Made by a program: the position numbers and the translations under genes | Shown here: in pieces, positions 34,575 through 42,720 of the stretch | Numbering within the stretch: position 1 is the first letter of the stretch | Layout of the letters: the number at the start of each line of letters is the position of its first letter | Notes under the pieces: model-generated | Told to the model about the DNA's origin: nothing | Seen by the model: the letters and a program-made list of their open reading frames with translations, nothing else | The model's database searches: none | Assembly: GCA_951813535.1 (NCBI GenBank) | Contig: OX638345.1 | Span: 1,795,158-1,859,157, forward strand | DNA: 64,000 nt | Direction of reading: 5' to 3' | Source of the DNA: an uncultured Dehalococcoidia bacterium | Lineage (GTDB): Bacteria; Chloroflexota; Dehalococcoidia; Lucifugimonadales; UBA3495

Positions 34575-36335
34575 CTAGTAACCCACGGCGTAGGCCTCGC
34601 ACCGAGGATCCGCGCCGCCCTGCAGCACCCCGGTTTCCGGGTTGCGGGTGATGACGCAGTACAGGGCAGAGCCCTCCCACCAGTCCGGATACTGCTCTAT
34701 CGTATGCCCCTTCTTACGCAGACCATCTACCACGTCATCCGAAATGCGGCCCTCCAGCCGCAGCATTCCCGGGTCATACCTCGAGGCCCAGTTGGAGCTG
34801 GGGAAGTTGTAGCTGTAGAAACGGGGTTCCTCCACGGCCTCCTGGGAGTCGCGGCCGAACTCCAGGACGTTCAGCAGCAGTTGCACCGTGCCTTGCGGGA
34901 TATGGTCGCCCCCGTGGGCGCCCAGGGCCATTACGGGTTCGCCGTCGCGCACCACCAGGGCCGGCGCGGGGGTGAGCCGAGGCCGCTTGCCACCCTGGAC
35001 CGAGGCGGGATGGTCTTCGACGAGCTTGGACTGGGTGCCCCGCAGCGAGAATGCCAGGCCTGTGCCCGGTATTATCGGCCCGCCGTTTTTGGTGCCCTCG
35101 CTGGGGGTGCAGGAGAAGATGTTCCCGTCCCGGTCGATCACGGCGAAGTAGGATGTCCCGCCGCCGCTCACGCCGGCAGTGCCAACCGGTTCGGCAGCCT
35201 CCCGGGGAGACTGTGGGGCGCCGTCGACCGTTGATTTACCCTTTCGCGGGTCGCCCGCCGGCGGCGTGCCCGGCCACGCGAGGTCCGGATCGATCAGTGA
35301 GCGACGCTTGGCCAGGTAATCCTCCGCCAGCATTTCATTGATCGGGACGTCCACGAAATCGGGGTCTCCCACGTACCGCTCACGGTCGGCGAAGGCCAGA
35401 TTCAATGCCTGGCTCACCGTGTGGATGTACTGGGCGGAGTTGTGGCCCATGGACGCCAGGTCGAATCCCTCCAGGATCTTGAGCGCCTGCGGGAACGTCG
35501 GCCCCTGGCCCCACGGCCCGGTGCTGTAGACGTCGTATCCCTTGTAGTTCACTGTCACTGGAGGCGCCACCTGCACGTGGTACGCGGCAAGGTCCTCCTC
35601 GGTGAGGAGACCGCCCATCTCCTGGTTGAACGCGACGATCTTGTGCGCCAGGTCGCCGGTGTAGATGTAGTCCCGGGCCGCCTTGAGCGCCGACTGCCGG
35701 CCCTTGCCGGCGTTGGATGCCTCGATGTCGGCGAGCCTGGACAGGGTGGCGGCGAGGTCCTTCTGGTAGAACATCTCGCCCTGTTTCGGGGCGTGGCCGC
35801 CTGGGAGGTAAACTTCCGCAGTCGACGGGTACGCGTTGTACTGGTCGAATGCGGTCTTGAATCGGCCGGCCAGGTAGCGGAACATGGGGAAGCCGTTCCC
35901 GGCCAGGTCGATGGCCGCGCTCGCCACCTGCCCAAAGGTCATCGTGCCGAATTTGGACAGAGAGGTGATCCACGAATCGGCGGCGGCGGGCGTCAGCGAC
36001 GAGAGAACGCCGGCCGGCATCCTGCCGCCGTGGTGCTTGTGGAAGTACTCGACCGACGCGGCCCGGGGCCAGACCCCGAGACCGTCGACGGTGACGACCT
36101 CATTCCGGTCGGCCAGGTATATGACCGTGGGCGCCACGCCCAGGAAGCTGCAATCGTCGACATGGACGACGTTCAGCGCCAGGCCAACGGCCACCCCGGC
36201 GTCGATGGCGTTGCCGCCGCGTTTCAGGATTTCCAGGCCGGCCATGGCGGCGCTGGGGTGGCTGGCGGCAACCATGCCGTTGACGCCCTGCATCAACGGG
36301 CGATAACTCTTGAGGGTGGTCCCTTGGACTGGCAT
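34575..36335 (-). CDS. Gamma-glutamyltransferase family protein
   Basis: The 586-residue protein is a full-length GGT: NGMVAASHPSAAMAGLEILK and GGNAIDAGVA at the start, the autoprocessing Thr T394 in SGGGTSYFAVIDRDGN, and the C-terminal GGDHIPQGTVQLLLNVLEFG block. The precursor is expected to cleave itself before T394 into two subunits and then transfer or hydrolyse gamma-glutamyl groups (glutathione and similar amides). No signal peptide is evident, unlike periplasmic GGT. GGAGG lies seven bases before the ATG. It is followed, in the direction of transcription, by no close gene; the nucleotidyltransferase-HEPN gene lies just upstream on the same strand. Confidence 0.92.
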   Translation of the reverse strand: MPVQGTTLKSYRPLMQGVNGMVAASHPSAAMAGLEILKRGGNAIDAGVAVGLALNVVHVDDCSFLGVAPTVIYLADRNEVVTVDGLGVWPRAASVEYFHKHHGGRMPAGVLSSLTPAAADSWITSLSKFGTMTFGQVASAAIDLAGNGFPMFRYLAGRFKTAFDQYNAYPSTAEVYLPGGHAPKQGEMFYQKDLAATLSRLADIEASNAGKGRQSALKAARDYIYTGDLAHKIVAFNQEMGGLLTEEDLAAYHVQVAPPVTVNYKGYDVYSTGPWGQGPTFPQALKILEGFDLASMGHNSAQYIHTVSQALNLAFADRERYVGDPDFVDVPINEMLAEDYLAKRRSLIDPDLAWPGTPPAGDPRKGKSTVDGAPQSPREAAEPVGTAGVSGGGTSYFAVIDRDGNIFSCTPSEGTKNGGPIIPGTGLAFSLRGTQSKLVEDHPASVQGGKRPRLTPAPALVVRDGEPVMALGAHGGDHIPQGTVQLLLNVLEFGRDSQEAVEEPRFYSYNFPSSNWASRYDPGMLRLEGRISDDVVDGLRKKGHTIEQYPDWWEGSALYCVITRNPETGVLQGGADPRCEAYAVGY

Positions 36336-36386
36336 TTTGTGGCCTCCGTGCTTGGGATATTTGCTTCTCGGTTGGGGCAGCTTGTT

Positions 36387-37178
36387 TTAGCCGGCTTCTT
36401 CTCTCGCGGCTTTGGCCCGCTCAATCAGAAACTGGGCATCGGCGACGGTCTTTTCCAGGTAGTCCGGCTGGTCGGTCAGACGCGGTTGCCGTCGCGCTCG
36501 GTAGCCGAGTCGTCCCGCATACTCCGCGTAGATGTCGGGGGCTACGGATAAGCGGAAGCCTCGCATTTCGGTGTGGAAGTGGCGAAGCGTGCCCAGCAGG
36601 TCCGCCATGCTGTGGTTGTAGCCATAGGGAATCCTTCGGGCTTCCAAAAGGGCTTTTAATCCGCACTCCAGGGCGAAGTGGGCCTGCTGGCCTATCGGGA
36701 AGTCGGGCTGGTCGTTTCTTGCTAGCGACTGGAACGCGGACAGGTGCGCCTCTGCTCTTTCGATGAGTATTTCGTAGCTCTCCCAGTCGTAGGAGTATTC
36801 GGTGTCCTCGTCTTCGTATTGTGACGAGCCGTACTGGTCCGGATCCCGGGGCATGACTATTCCGTCCTTTACGGCGTGGGTCTCGACGCTGTTGACGTAC
36901 CGGCGGTTGTACCGGAACTCTTCGATGGTTCTCCACACCAGTTCCACCGGCACTTCCCGTCCGTAGGTCTCCCAGGCGACCCTGGCAGCGGCGGCGGCGG
37001 CGGCCTTTTGGATGGCGTCGTCAGGTTCGGTGGCCTGCACCAGCATGACGTCGATATCCGATAGCGGTTCTTCGTGGTCACCCCGAGCGCGGGAGCCGAA
37101 GAGGATTACGAGTTCGGGCTGCTCACGTTGCTGCACTGCTTTCGCTATGCGTAGCGCTTTGGGGTCGTGATGCCGCAT
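36387..37178 (-). CDS. Fused MNT-type nucleotidyltransferase and HEPN protein
   Basis: Residues 1 to about 120 are a minimal nucleotidyltransferase with G28-S29 (LFGSRARGD) and D41-x-D43 (SDIDV). Residues 140-263 are a HEPN domain with QAHFALECGLKALLEARR and an R-x6-H arrangement (RIPYGYNH). In known MntA/HepT systems the two parts are separate genes; the nucleotidyltransferase AMPylates and silences the HEPN ribonuclease. Here both are in one chain, so toxin and antidote cannot separate; self-modification is likely. It could be a stand-alone defence or a substrate-binding HEPN of unknown role. Confidence 0.82.
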   Translation of the reverse strand: MRHHDPKALRIAKAVQQREQPELVILFGSRARGDHEEPLSDIDVMLVQATEPDDAIQKAAAAAAARVAWETYGREVPVELVWRTIEEFRYNRRYVNSVETHAVKDGIVMPRDPDQYGSSQYEDEDTEYSYDWESYEILIERAEAHLSAFQSLARNDQPDFPIGQQAHFALECGLKALLEARRIPYGYNHSMADLLGTLRHFHTEMRGFRLSVAPDIYAEYAGRLGYRARRQPRLTDQPDYLEKTVADAQFLIERAKAAREEAG

Positions 37179-37332
37179 CTGATTCGTCTCCCGGCTGTGT
37201 TGTCAGTCCCGCCTGGCTCCGGTCCAGTGGTTGATGGAGATCTTACTGAACTGGTAACGGTGTTTGGGTCGGATTTCTCCGCGCGTAGTATAGTCCCTAA
37301 ACTTGGCGCAACAAACTCCGGAGGTTACGATC

Positions 37333-38838
37333 ATGGCGGTAAGGCGACCCACTGTCGACGAGATTTTCCGAATAGCCGACGCCTACAACCTGAACCCCTC
37401 GCCGGCCGATGTCGAGTCCTACATCGAGCTGAGCCAGCCCATCCTGGACTCGTACGCGCGGCTGGACCAGCTGACCGCGCCCAGCCTGCCGGTCAAACAC
37501 CCGCGCTCTCCCGGCGCGCGCCCGCAGCCGGAAGACAACCCGCTGGGGGCCTGGTACTGGCGATGCGACATTGCCGGACCTCAGGGCGGTCTGCTCTCCG
37601 GCAAGACCGTGGCCATCAAGGACAACGTCTGCGTGGCCGGCATTCCCATGATGAACGGCACCAGCGTCCTGGAAGGTTACGTTCCCGACGTGGACGCCAC
37701 CATCGTCACGCGCATCCTGGACGCCGGCGGTTCCATCAGGGGCAAGGCGGTGTGCGAGAGCCTGTGCTTCTCCGGCGGCAGTCATACGTCGGACACAGGC
37801 CCGGTCCACAATCCCCATGACCCAGCGCGCACGGCCGGCGGCTCGTCCAGCGGCAGCGCGGCTCTGGTCGCGTCGGGTGAGGTGGACATGGCCATCGGCG
37901 GCGACCAGGGCGGGTCGATCCGCATACCGGCAAGCTGGTGCGGCATCTACGGGCTCAAGCCAACCTATGGCCTGGTGCCGTACACCGGCGTATTCCCCAT
38001 CGAGCTGACCCTGGACCACACCGGCCCGATGGCACGCACCGCCGCCGACGTGGCCCTGATGCTCGAGGCCATCGCCGGACCCGACGGTCTTGATCCCAGG
38101 CAAAGCGGCGGTCTGAATGGGCAGACCTACACCCAGGCGCTGACCGGAGACGTGTCGGGTCTGCGCATCGGCATCGTGCCGGAAGGGTTCGGTCTGGCGG
38201 AGTCGGAGGCGGACGTGGACGAGGCGGTGGAGACGGCGGCCCGCTCGTTCGAAAGCATGGGAGCGCAGGTGGGCAGGGTGTCGATACCCTGGCACCGGGA
38301 CGGCATCCACGTCTGGCGGGCCATCGCCGTGGAAGGGGCCACGATGCTTATGGTGGCCGGCAACAGCATGGGCACCAACTGGAAGGGCCACTACACCACC
38401 GGATTGCTGGACGTGTACGCCCGCGGCTGGCAGACCCGGGCCGACGACCTGTCGGAAACCACCAAGCTGGTGGTGCTCATGGGACAGTACATGCAGGATC
38501 GGTATCACGGCCGCTACTACGCCAAGGCCCAGAACCTGGCCCGGACGCTGACCGCCGCCTACGACGAGGCGCTCAGCGAATACGACCTGCTGGTGATGCC
38601 AACCCTGCCGATGAAGGCCACAATCATCCCGCCAGCCGATTGCAGCCGCCAGGAGTACACCGACCGTGCGCTGGAGATGATCCCCAACACCTGCCCCTTC
38701 GACGTCACCGGCCATCCGGCCATCTCGGTGCCCTGCGGAACGTCCGACGGCCTGCCCATCGGCATGATGCTGATCGGCCGCACGGGAGACGATGCCACGG
38801 TGCTGCGCGCCGCGGACGCCTACGACCGGAAGGGCTAG
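37333..38838 (+). CDS. Amidase signature family enzyme
   Basis: The 501-residue protein has the Ser-cisSer-Lys catalytic set: K96 in VAIKDNVC, the GGSSSGSAALV block with S171/S172, and the nucleophile S195 in GGDQGGSIRIPASWCG. An N-terminal extension of about 70 residues precedes the usual core, as in aryl/aliphatic amidases. It hydrolyses a carboxamide; the substrate is unknown. GGAGGT at 37320-37325 sets the ATG at 37333; an upstream TTG has no ribosome-binding site. A second, different amidase lies at 46086. Confidence 0.92.
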   Translation: MAVRRPTVDEIFRIADAYNLNPSPADVESYIELSQPILDSYARLDQLTAPSLPVKHPRSPGARPQPEDNPLGAWYWRCDIAGPQGGLLSGKTVAIKDNVCVAGIPMMNGTSVLEGYVPDVDATIVTRILDAGGSIRGKAVCESLCFSGGSHTSDTGPVHNPHDPARTAGGSSSGSAALVASGEVDMAIGGDQGGSIRIPASWCGIYGLKPTYGLVPYTGVFPIELTLDHTGPMARTAADVALMLEAIAGPDGLDPRQSGGLNGQTYTQALTGDVSGLRIGIVPEGFGLAESEADVDEAVETAARSFESMGAQVGRVSIPWHRDGIHVWRAIAVEGATMLMVAGNSMGTNWKGHYTTGLLDVYARGWQTRADDLSETTKLVVLMGQYMQDRYHGRYYAKAQNLARTLTAAYDEALSEYDLLVMPTLPMKATIIPPADCSRQEYTDRALEMIPNTCPFDVTGHPAISVPCGTSDGLPIGMMLIGRTGDDATVLRAADAYDRKG

Positions 38839-38978
38839 GATGGCGCACGATGCCGGCTCCGGGTGACGCACGCACGCAAATCAGGCAGCCCGAGCAAAGC
38901 GAACCGGGATTGTCGCCGGGCCCGGTCCCTGCCTGAGTGCCGGGTGAGCTCATCGACGCGAGCCGTGAGGCGTGAGCA

Positions 38979-39389
38979 TTGAATTGGCGTAGCGCGATAA
39001 CCGTGGCTGCTGCAATTGCCATGGCGGCTGTTCTCCTCGGCTGCGGTGCCGAACCGAAGACCGTCCCACCCGGCGCGGAAACTGCGGCTGCGGCGACACC
39101 TCCGGTTCCTGTTGATCCAACACCGACAACGGAACCTGGCGTTTCCCCCACCAACGCGCCTCCCGCCGCACCGAGCGCCACGAGCGTTCCGCCGCCAACT
39201 TCCGTGCCTTCGTTCCCTCCGGCACGCCAACCGGACCAGCGACTCGAGCGCCAGAACCCACTCCCAGTCCAACGACCGGGATGGGGTGCTACCGCTAGAC
39301 AGCCAGTTCCGACCAATGAACAGGCCGCATCAACCGCTCTTCCGCCCGCAATTGCGCCGCCATCATATCCTGTTCTATCTTTAACTTAG
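38979..39389 (+). CDS. Putative lipoprotein with Pro/Thr-rich body, 3' end eroded
   Basis: A clear lipoprotein signal (MNWRSAITVAAAIAMAAVLLGC) is followed by a low-complexity Pro/Thr/Ala stretch of about 75 residues and then sequence without structure. Its last 95 bases overlap a convergent small gene that looks more genuine, so the original domain behind the linker is probably lost or out of frame. The start is TTG at 38979, preceded by GAGGCG. Confidence 0.5.
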   Translation: MNWRSAITVAAAIAMAAVLLGCGAEPKTVPPGAETAAAATPPVPVDPTPTTEPGVSPTNAPPAAPSATSVPPPTSVPSFPPARQPDQRLERQNPLPVQRPGWGATARQPVPTNEQAASTALPPAIAPPSYPVLSLT

Positions 39390-39531
39390 TCACTGCGTCG
39401 ACGACCCTGACATCAATAGCAACCGGTTCTTCCGGCAAATCACTCAAATCTATATGGAAATCATGAGTAGGGTTTTCAGGCAGTAGGGGCACGTTTTTTA
39501 ATTGTTCTCGCAGCCCTGATCTAGGTCGCAT
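39295..39531 (-). CDS. Small conserved-looking hypothetical protein
   Basis: The 78-residue acidic protein (…DFHIDLSDLPEEPVAIDVRV then VDAVTKLKIEQDMMAAQLRA) has normal amino-acid composition and a good Shine-Dalgarno (GGGAGG, nine bases before the ATG). No family was recognised. It is the first gene of a zone that differs in composition from the surrounding chromosome. Confidence 0.55.
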   Translation of the reverse strand: MRPRSGLREQLKNVPLLPENPTHDFHIDLSDLPEEPVAIDVRVVDAVTKLKIEQDMMAAQLRAEERLMRPVHWSELAV

Positions 39532-40062
39532 AGCAAAAACCTCCCACCGGTCAGTGGTTGCAACTGAGCCCGGCGACTAGCACTCACCGGGCTCAACCTT
39601 TATTATCTCACTCCACCCAATCCACTTCACAAGTTTGCCCTTGGGGTTTTTTACTGGTGGGGAGCTAGGATAAGGGGGTGTTACCGTCTGCCGCTGGGCT
39701 TCTTACCCTTCTGGGGTAGGAGTGGTCCCGGTCGGTGGATGCTCGCTCCACCGCGACCTTTTCGCGATTTCGTTGCCACGATAAACCTCCTGGCTTGCCG
39801 GCCCGCACGATCTCGTTCATCGTGCGGGCCAATCCATTTCTATCTTATCAAATCCGCCTAATTCCTGATAATTGACCGTCCTATCTCCCCTGTGGTTCAA
39901 TCGGAGCGCGACAGTTCCCTAGCACCCCTGCCCGGCACCGTGCCGGCAGTGCGAAATCCATTTGATGCAATCGAGGCACCCGTGCCTCCTTGCGGGATTT
40001 CGCGTAAGAGTTCAGGGGACTGTCGCAAGTAACCTCGACCGGCGTCCGCAAGGGGGTTCCAT
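39532..40062. other. Gene-free region with two strong hairpins
   Basis: About 530 bases of lower GC than the surroundings. Hairpin 1: TGAGCCCGG (39565-39573) with CCGGGCTCA (39587-39595). Hairpin 2: see 39800-39830. No coding frame is convincing. Confidence 0.5.
39800..39830. terminator. 12-bp perfect hairpin
   Basis: GGCCCGCACGAT and ATCGTGCGGGCC pair perfectly around the loop CTCGTTC. It is followed by a mixed AT-rich stretch, not a T-run. The design (12-bp stem, 7-base loop) equals that of the terminator at 42368. It is probably a terminator or transcript end-stabiliser. Confidence 0.55.
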
Positions 40063-40752
40063 ATGAGACCTGTTTCCCGTCTCTCTGTATTCGCGCTTGT
40101 TCCGGTGGCTTTGTTGGGCCTGTTGGGCTGTGCTGATAGTCGAGTTGTCCCGACGCCAATCGCGATGTTCAAAACGAGCCGTCTCAAGTCATGGCTCTTA
40201 ATTTTAGGGGCGGGGTTGTTCGTTATTTTGACGGCTTGTTCGTCCTCGTCCGATTATATCCAAAGTAGTGATCCCTCTGGGGGTTCCAGCATTTCTATTT
40301 TGAATGGGCGCACTGATGGCATTTGGGACAGAGACCGCGACCTTACTTCACCGCACATCCAAATTAGATGCCGCACAGAGTGGCATCTTCCATCGTTGAG
40401 CATTGATATTTCCGGCGACGTTTCCGATGCCATAACTTATCTTCACTGGAGCGGGCATGGCATCTACGAGGTCAAGGTTACGGTGGGCGATTGGACAGGC
40501 GTCACAGAGCGCACCGGTAGCGTGCTTGCAAGATCAGGTGGCGTTCTTATGTCCAGATGGGATGTTACCTACGACTACAGAGACCCGTTCACATTGGATA
40601 TCTTCACCAACTTGGTCAATTCCTCCGCAGACCAATTCAGCGTGAAGGCCGGCAAAGCGGTCCATACGTTCTATCTGACCGATGAAATCCGTGCCGCGAT
40701 GCGGGAATCCATCCCACCCCACTGTTACGACGGGATGGAAATGTCCAATTGA
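40063..40752 (+). CDS. Putative lipoprotein with two successive signal sequences
   Basis: The 229-residue frame starts with one lipoprotein signal (VALLGLLGCADSR, Cys near residue 23) and, after 34 residues, has a second start and signal (MFKTSRLKSWLLILGAGLF then VILTACSSSS). The remaining 150 residues form a beta-rich domain (ISILNGRTDGIWDRDRDL, AITYLHWSGHGIYEVKVTVG) that I do not recognise. The second ATG at 40165 has no Shine-Dalgarno, while the first has GGGGG upstream. Either the first signal was acquired by fusion with a neighbouring lipoprotein gene, or the true start is 40165. Confidence 0.6.
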   Translation: MRPVSRLSVFALVPVALLGLLGCADSRVVPTPIAMFKTSRLKSWLLILGAGLFVILTACSSSSDYIQSSDPSGGSSISILNGRTDGIWDRDRDLTSPHIQIRCRTEWHLPSLSIDISGDVSDAITYLHWSGHGIYEVKVTVGDWTGVTERTGSVLARSGGVLMSRWDVTYDYRDPFTLDIFTNLVNSSADQFSVKAGKAVHTFYLTDEIRAAMRESIPPHCYDGMEMSN

Positions 40753-40767
40753 ATGTAGCGACTAACG

Positions 40768-41038
40768 ATGCCCGATGTAGGCGACATGTTTTCATCCCCA
40801 GGCAAGAAGACCTTTTTCATCACCTGGGCGGTCGTGGCGGTCATTTACGCCATCGTAATGGTTCCCGGACTTCATCCCAGGGGCGAGCGCGCCCGGGTTG
40901 CCCAATCTGTTTCGCAGCACTTGGAACTTCCTATGGGGATGCAGCGTTGTCATTCGATTGCTGGTGCTGGGAGCGTTACCCTTGGCGATCTTCGTTGCGT
41001 ACCGGCGGGGATTGTGGAAGGGGCGCGAGGAGAACTAG
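40768..41038 (+). pseudogene. Small two-helix membrane protein gene with a frameshift
   Basis: In frame 1 a start gives MFSSPGKKTFFITWAVVAVI and YAIVMVPG with one membrane helix. The continuation in frame 2 (PNLFRSTWNFLWGCSVV, IRLLVLGALPLAIFVAYRRG, LWKGREEN, stop at 41036-41038) is a natural second helix with a basic tail. A one-base shift near 40868 joins them. The product would have about 90 residues. The family is unknown. Confidence 0.55.
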
Positions 41039-41064
41039 GGGTGCGGTCGCCGTATCTGGTAGGG

Positions 41065-42147
41065 CTAAGCGGCCTGTTCGTCTGCCGGTCTCAGCCAGTC
41101 CGGTAGGTTGTAAATATCAATATCTGCTATCAATTTGTCAATGTCGGTATAGGTTCGGCCGGTCAAGTCCTTCCACGTGAGCCGCCTGCCCTCCATACCA
41201 CTGATGGTCTCGCCGATTATGTCGAAATCGTTCCCAGGACCTGAATTGAGACGGTGTGCGAATTCATTCGCGTACCGGTGCAAGTGCTTGTGGCTCATAT
41301 AATGATGGGTCCCCGTGTACCCGCGTCTGAACAGCGCCCAGAAGCTTTCGATACCGTTAGTGTCCACATCACCCAAAACGTACTGCTTTTGGGAATGATT
41401 GACCCATTCATGGTCATAGTCTGGATGACCCCGATAACCGGGATTACCGTCGGTATAGACCATAGCACCGGGCTCGATGTTCATGGTCATCTCTCGATGC
41501 AGGGTCTCGGTATCGACCCGCTCGATGGGGAACGCTACCACAGTTCCATCCTCCCGCTCACGGAAGCCGAGTAACGGTTGTTTCGGTGCTGGCCCATTCA
41601 TCCGCTTGCCGAAGTGCTTGTTGCGCTCCCTACCACCGATGTAGACCTCGTCGATCTCCACCGCACCAGCCAACAATGGACCGCGAAATTTCATAGCCTC
41701 ACGGATGCGGTGCCCGAGGAACCACGCGGCCTTTTTCGAAATGCTGAGTTCCTTCATCAACTGCCTAGCAGATATGCCCTTGCGGTGAGTATGGAACAGG
41801 TACAGAGCGTAGAGCCATTTTCTAAGTGGCAATAGTCTATGGGCCATCACCGTGTTGGTACGGACGCTGAAATACCGGCGACAGTCGGGACAATGCCACG
41901 GCATGGGTCGTTTATTTGGAACGCTTCGCACGTCGCGGGTACCGCAGCTCGGGCAGCAAGGCGTATCGCCCCACCGCTTCTTTTCCAGAAACGCCGTCGC
42001 CGCTTCCTCGTCGTGTATTTCGGACAAGAACTCAAAGACGCCAATGGTGCCTTCTCGTTCTTTCGCGGTTCGCTTTGGTACGGGCGTTCCATTCCGTTCC
42101 CTTATGATGATTTCGCCATCGGCGGTGATGCTTATCTTCCTATCCAC
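41065..42147 (-). CDS. IS1595-family (ISXO2-like) transposase
   Basis: The 360-residue protein has an N-terminal zinc ribbon (CPSCG then CPDCRRYF), a helix-turn-helix part (GISARQLMKELSISKKAAWFL) and the ISXO2-like DDE/DDN domain: EIDEVYIGGRERNKH (first Asp), YTDGNPGY (second Asp), and the HYMSHKHLHRYANEFAHRLN end. The frame is complete with GTG start and AGGAGG eight bases upstream. I could not find clear terminal inverted repeats, so element borders are not given. Confidence 0.9.
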   Translation of the reverse strand: MDRKISITADGEIIIRERNGTPVPKRTAKEREGTIGVFEFLSEIHDEEAATAFLEKKRWGDTPCCPSCGTRDVRSVPNKRPMPWHCPDCRRYFSVRTNTVMAHRLLPLRKWLYALYLFHTHRKGISARQLMKELSISKKAAWFLGHRIREAMKFRGPLLAGAVEIDEVYIGGRERNKHFGKRMNGPAPKQPLLGFREREDGTVVAFPIERVDTETLHREMTMNIEPGAMVYTDGNPGYRGHPDYDHEWVNHSQKQYVLGDVDTNGIESFWALFRRGYTGTHHYMSHKHLHRYANEFAHRLNSGPGNDFDIIGETISGMEGRRLTWKDLTGRTYTDIDKLIADIDIYNLPDWLRPADEQAA

Positions 42148-42240
42148 AATATGCCTCCTTTTCTCAAAACCATCAGGCCAATGCGTCGCTTGTCAATCAT
42201 CCAGGATAAACTGGCCTATCCCATTCATTGACACCGACAT

Positions 42241-42258
42241 CTAGAACATGTATTCTAG
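42241..42258. promoter_or_regulatory. Palindrome resembling a Gram-positive SOS box
   Basis: CTAGAACATGTATTCTAG is an inverted repeat (CTAGAA/TTCTAG) whose centre, GAACATGTATTC, is close to the Bacillus LexA box GAACATATGTTC. It precedes no strong gene start on either strand, so a role as operator is only a suggestion. Confidence 0.3.
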
Positions 42259-42367
42259 TATACGAGGGTGGTGGCGGCCCCGCTCCCGCGAGAGAACAGG
42301 GCCGATTTCATTGCAGAGCACGGATATTTTCTTCTGGCGTGCCCAATTGCTTTCACCTCCTCAGTCG

Positions 42368-42408
42368 CCCCGGGCGCGAGAACCATTCGCGCCCGGGGTT
42401 GGTTTTTG
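42368..42408 (+). terminator. Rho-independent terminator
   Basis: CCCCGGGCGCGA (42368-42379) pairs perfectly with TCGCGCCCGGGG (42387-42398) around a 7-base loop, followed by TTGGTTTTTG. Confidence 0.8.
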
Positions 42409-42440
42409 CCCCGGGCCTCTGGCGTCTCGTGCGACGCAAA

Positions 42441-42546
42441 AGAAGCACCGCCCTGTGAATATGCGAGAACGACCCCGAAGATCCGGGAGTGCGCCGAAGC
42501 GCGGGACCGTTATTCTCGCACCATTGCCTAGCAGGGCGGTGCTTCT
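42441..42546. ncRNA. Multi-stem structured RNA or small palindromic element (candidate)
   Basis: A perfect 15-bp outer stem joins AGAAGCACCGCCCTG (42441-42455) with CAGGGCGGTGCTTCT (42532-42546). Inside it, TGCGAGAA pairs with TTCTCGCA, and within that lie a hairpin CCCG...CGGG and a hairpin GCGC-CGAA-GCGC. Such nesting is unlikely by chance. The strand is not decided. It could be a small RNA, a large transcript-end structure or a MITE with 15-bp terminal repeats; no target duplication is seen. Confidence 0.55.
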
Positions 42547-42720
42547 CTGTGTGCGCCAGACTGCCACAGATTGATGATAGAGTCAAGTGGTGGTCCGGAT
42601 CATGGGGAATTAATGCGTTTCTCAAATTGCGCCATTTAGTACGCCTGTGCTACCGTAGAAGAATGGGTGAACGGCTGGTACACTGACCGCAAACCCGGTA
42701 ATCTAAATCGAGGTTAGAGC

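Larger units (their letters stand above)
42148..42720. other. Gene-free region with operator-like palindrome, terminator and structured RNA candidate
   Basis: About 570 bases between the transposase and the methyltransferase-like gene, containing the palindrome at 42241, the hairpin at 42368 and the multi-stem element at 42441, each listed separately. Open frames here are by-products of the inverted repeats. Confidence 0.6.

Noticed and set aside
40768-41038. Interrupted membrane gene as a recoding case
   Set aside because: The two parts are in different frames, joined only by a one-base shift, with no slippery heptamer or conserved signal seen. Treated as a frameshift mutation.
42353-42625. 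Open frames across 42228-42686 on both strands
   Set aside because: They arise from the large inverted repeats of the terminator and the multi-stem element.
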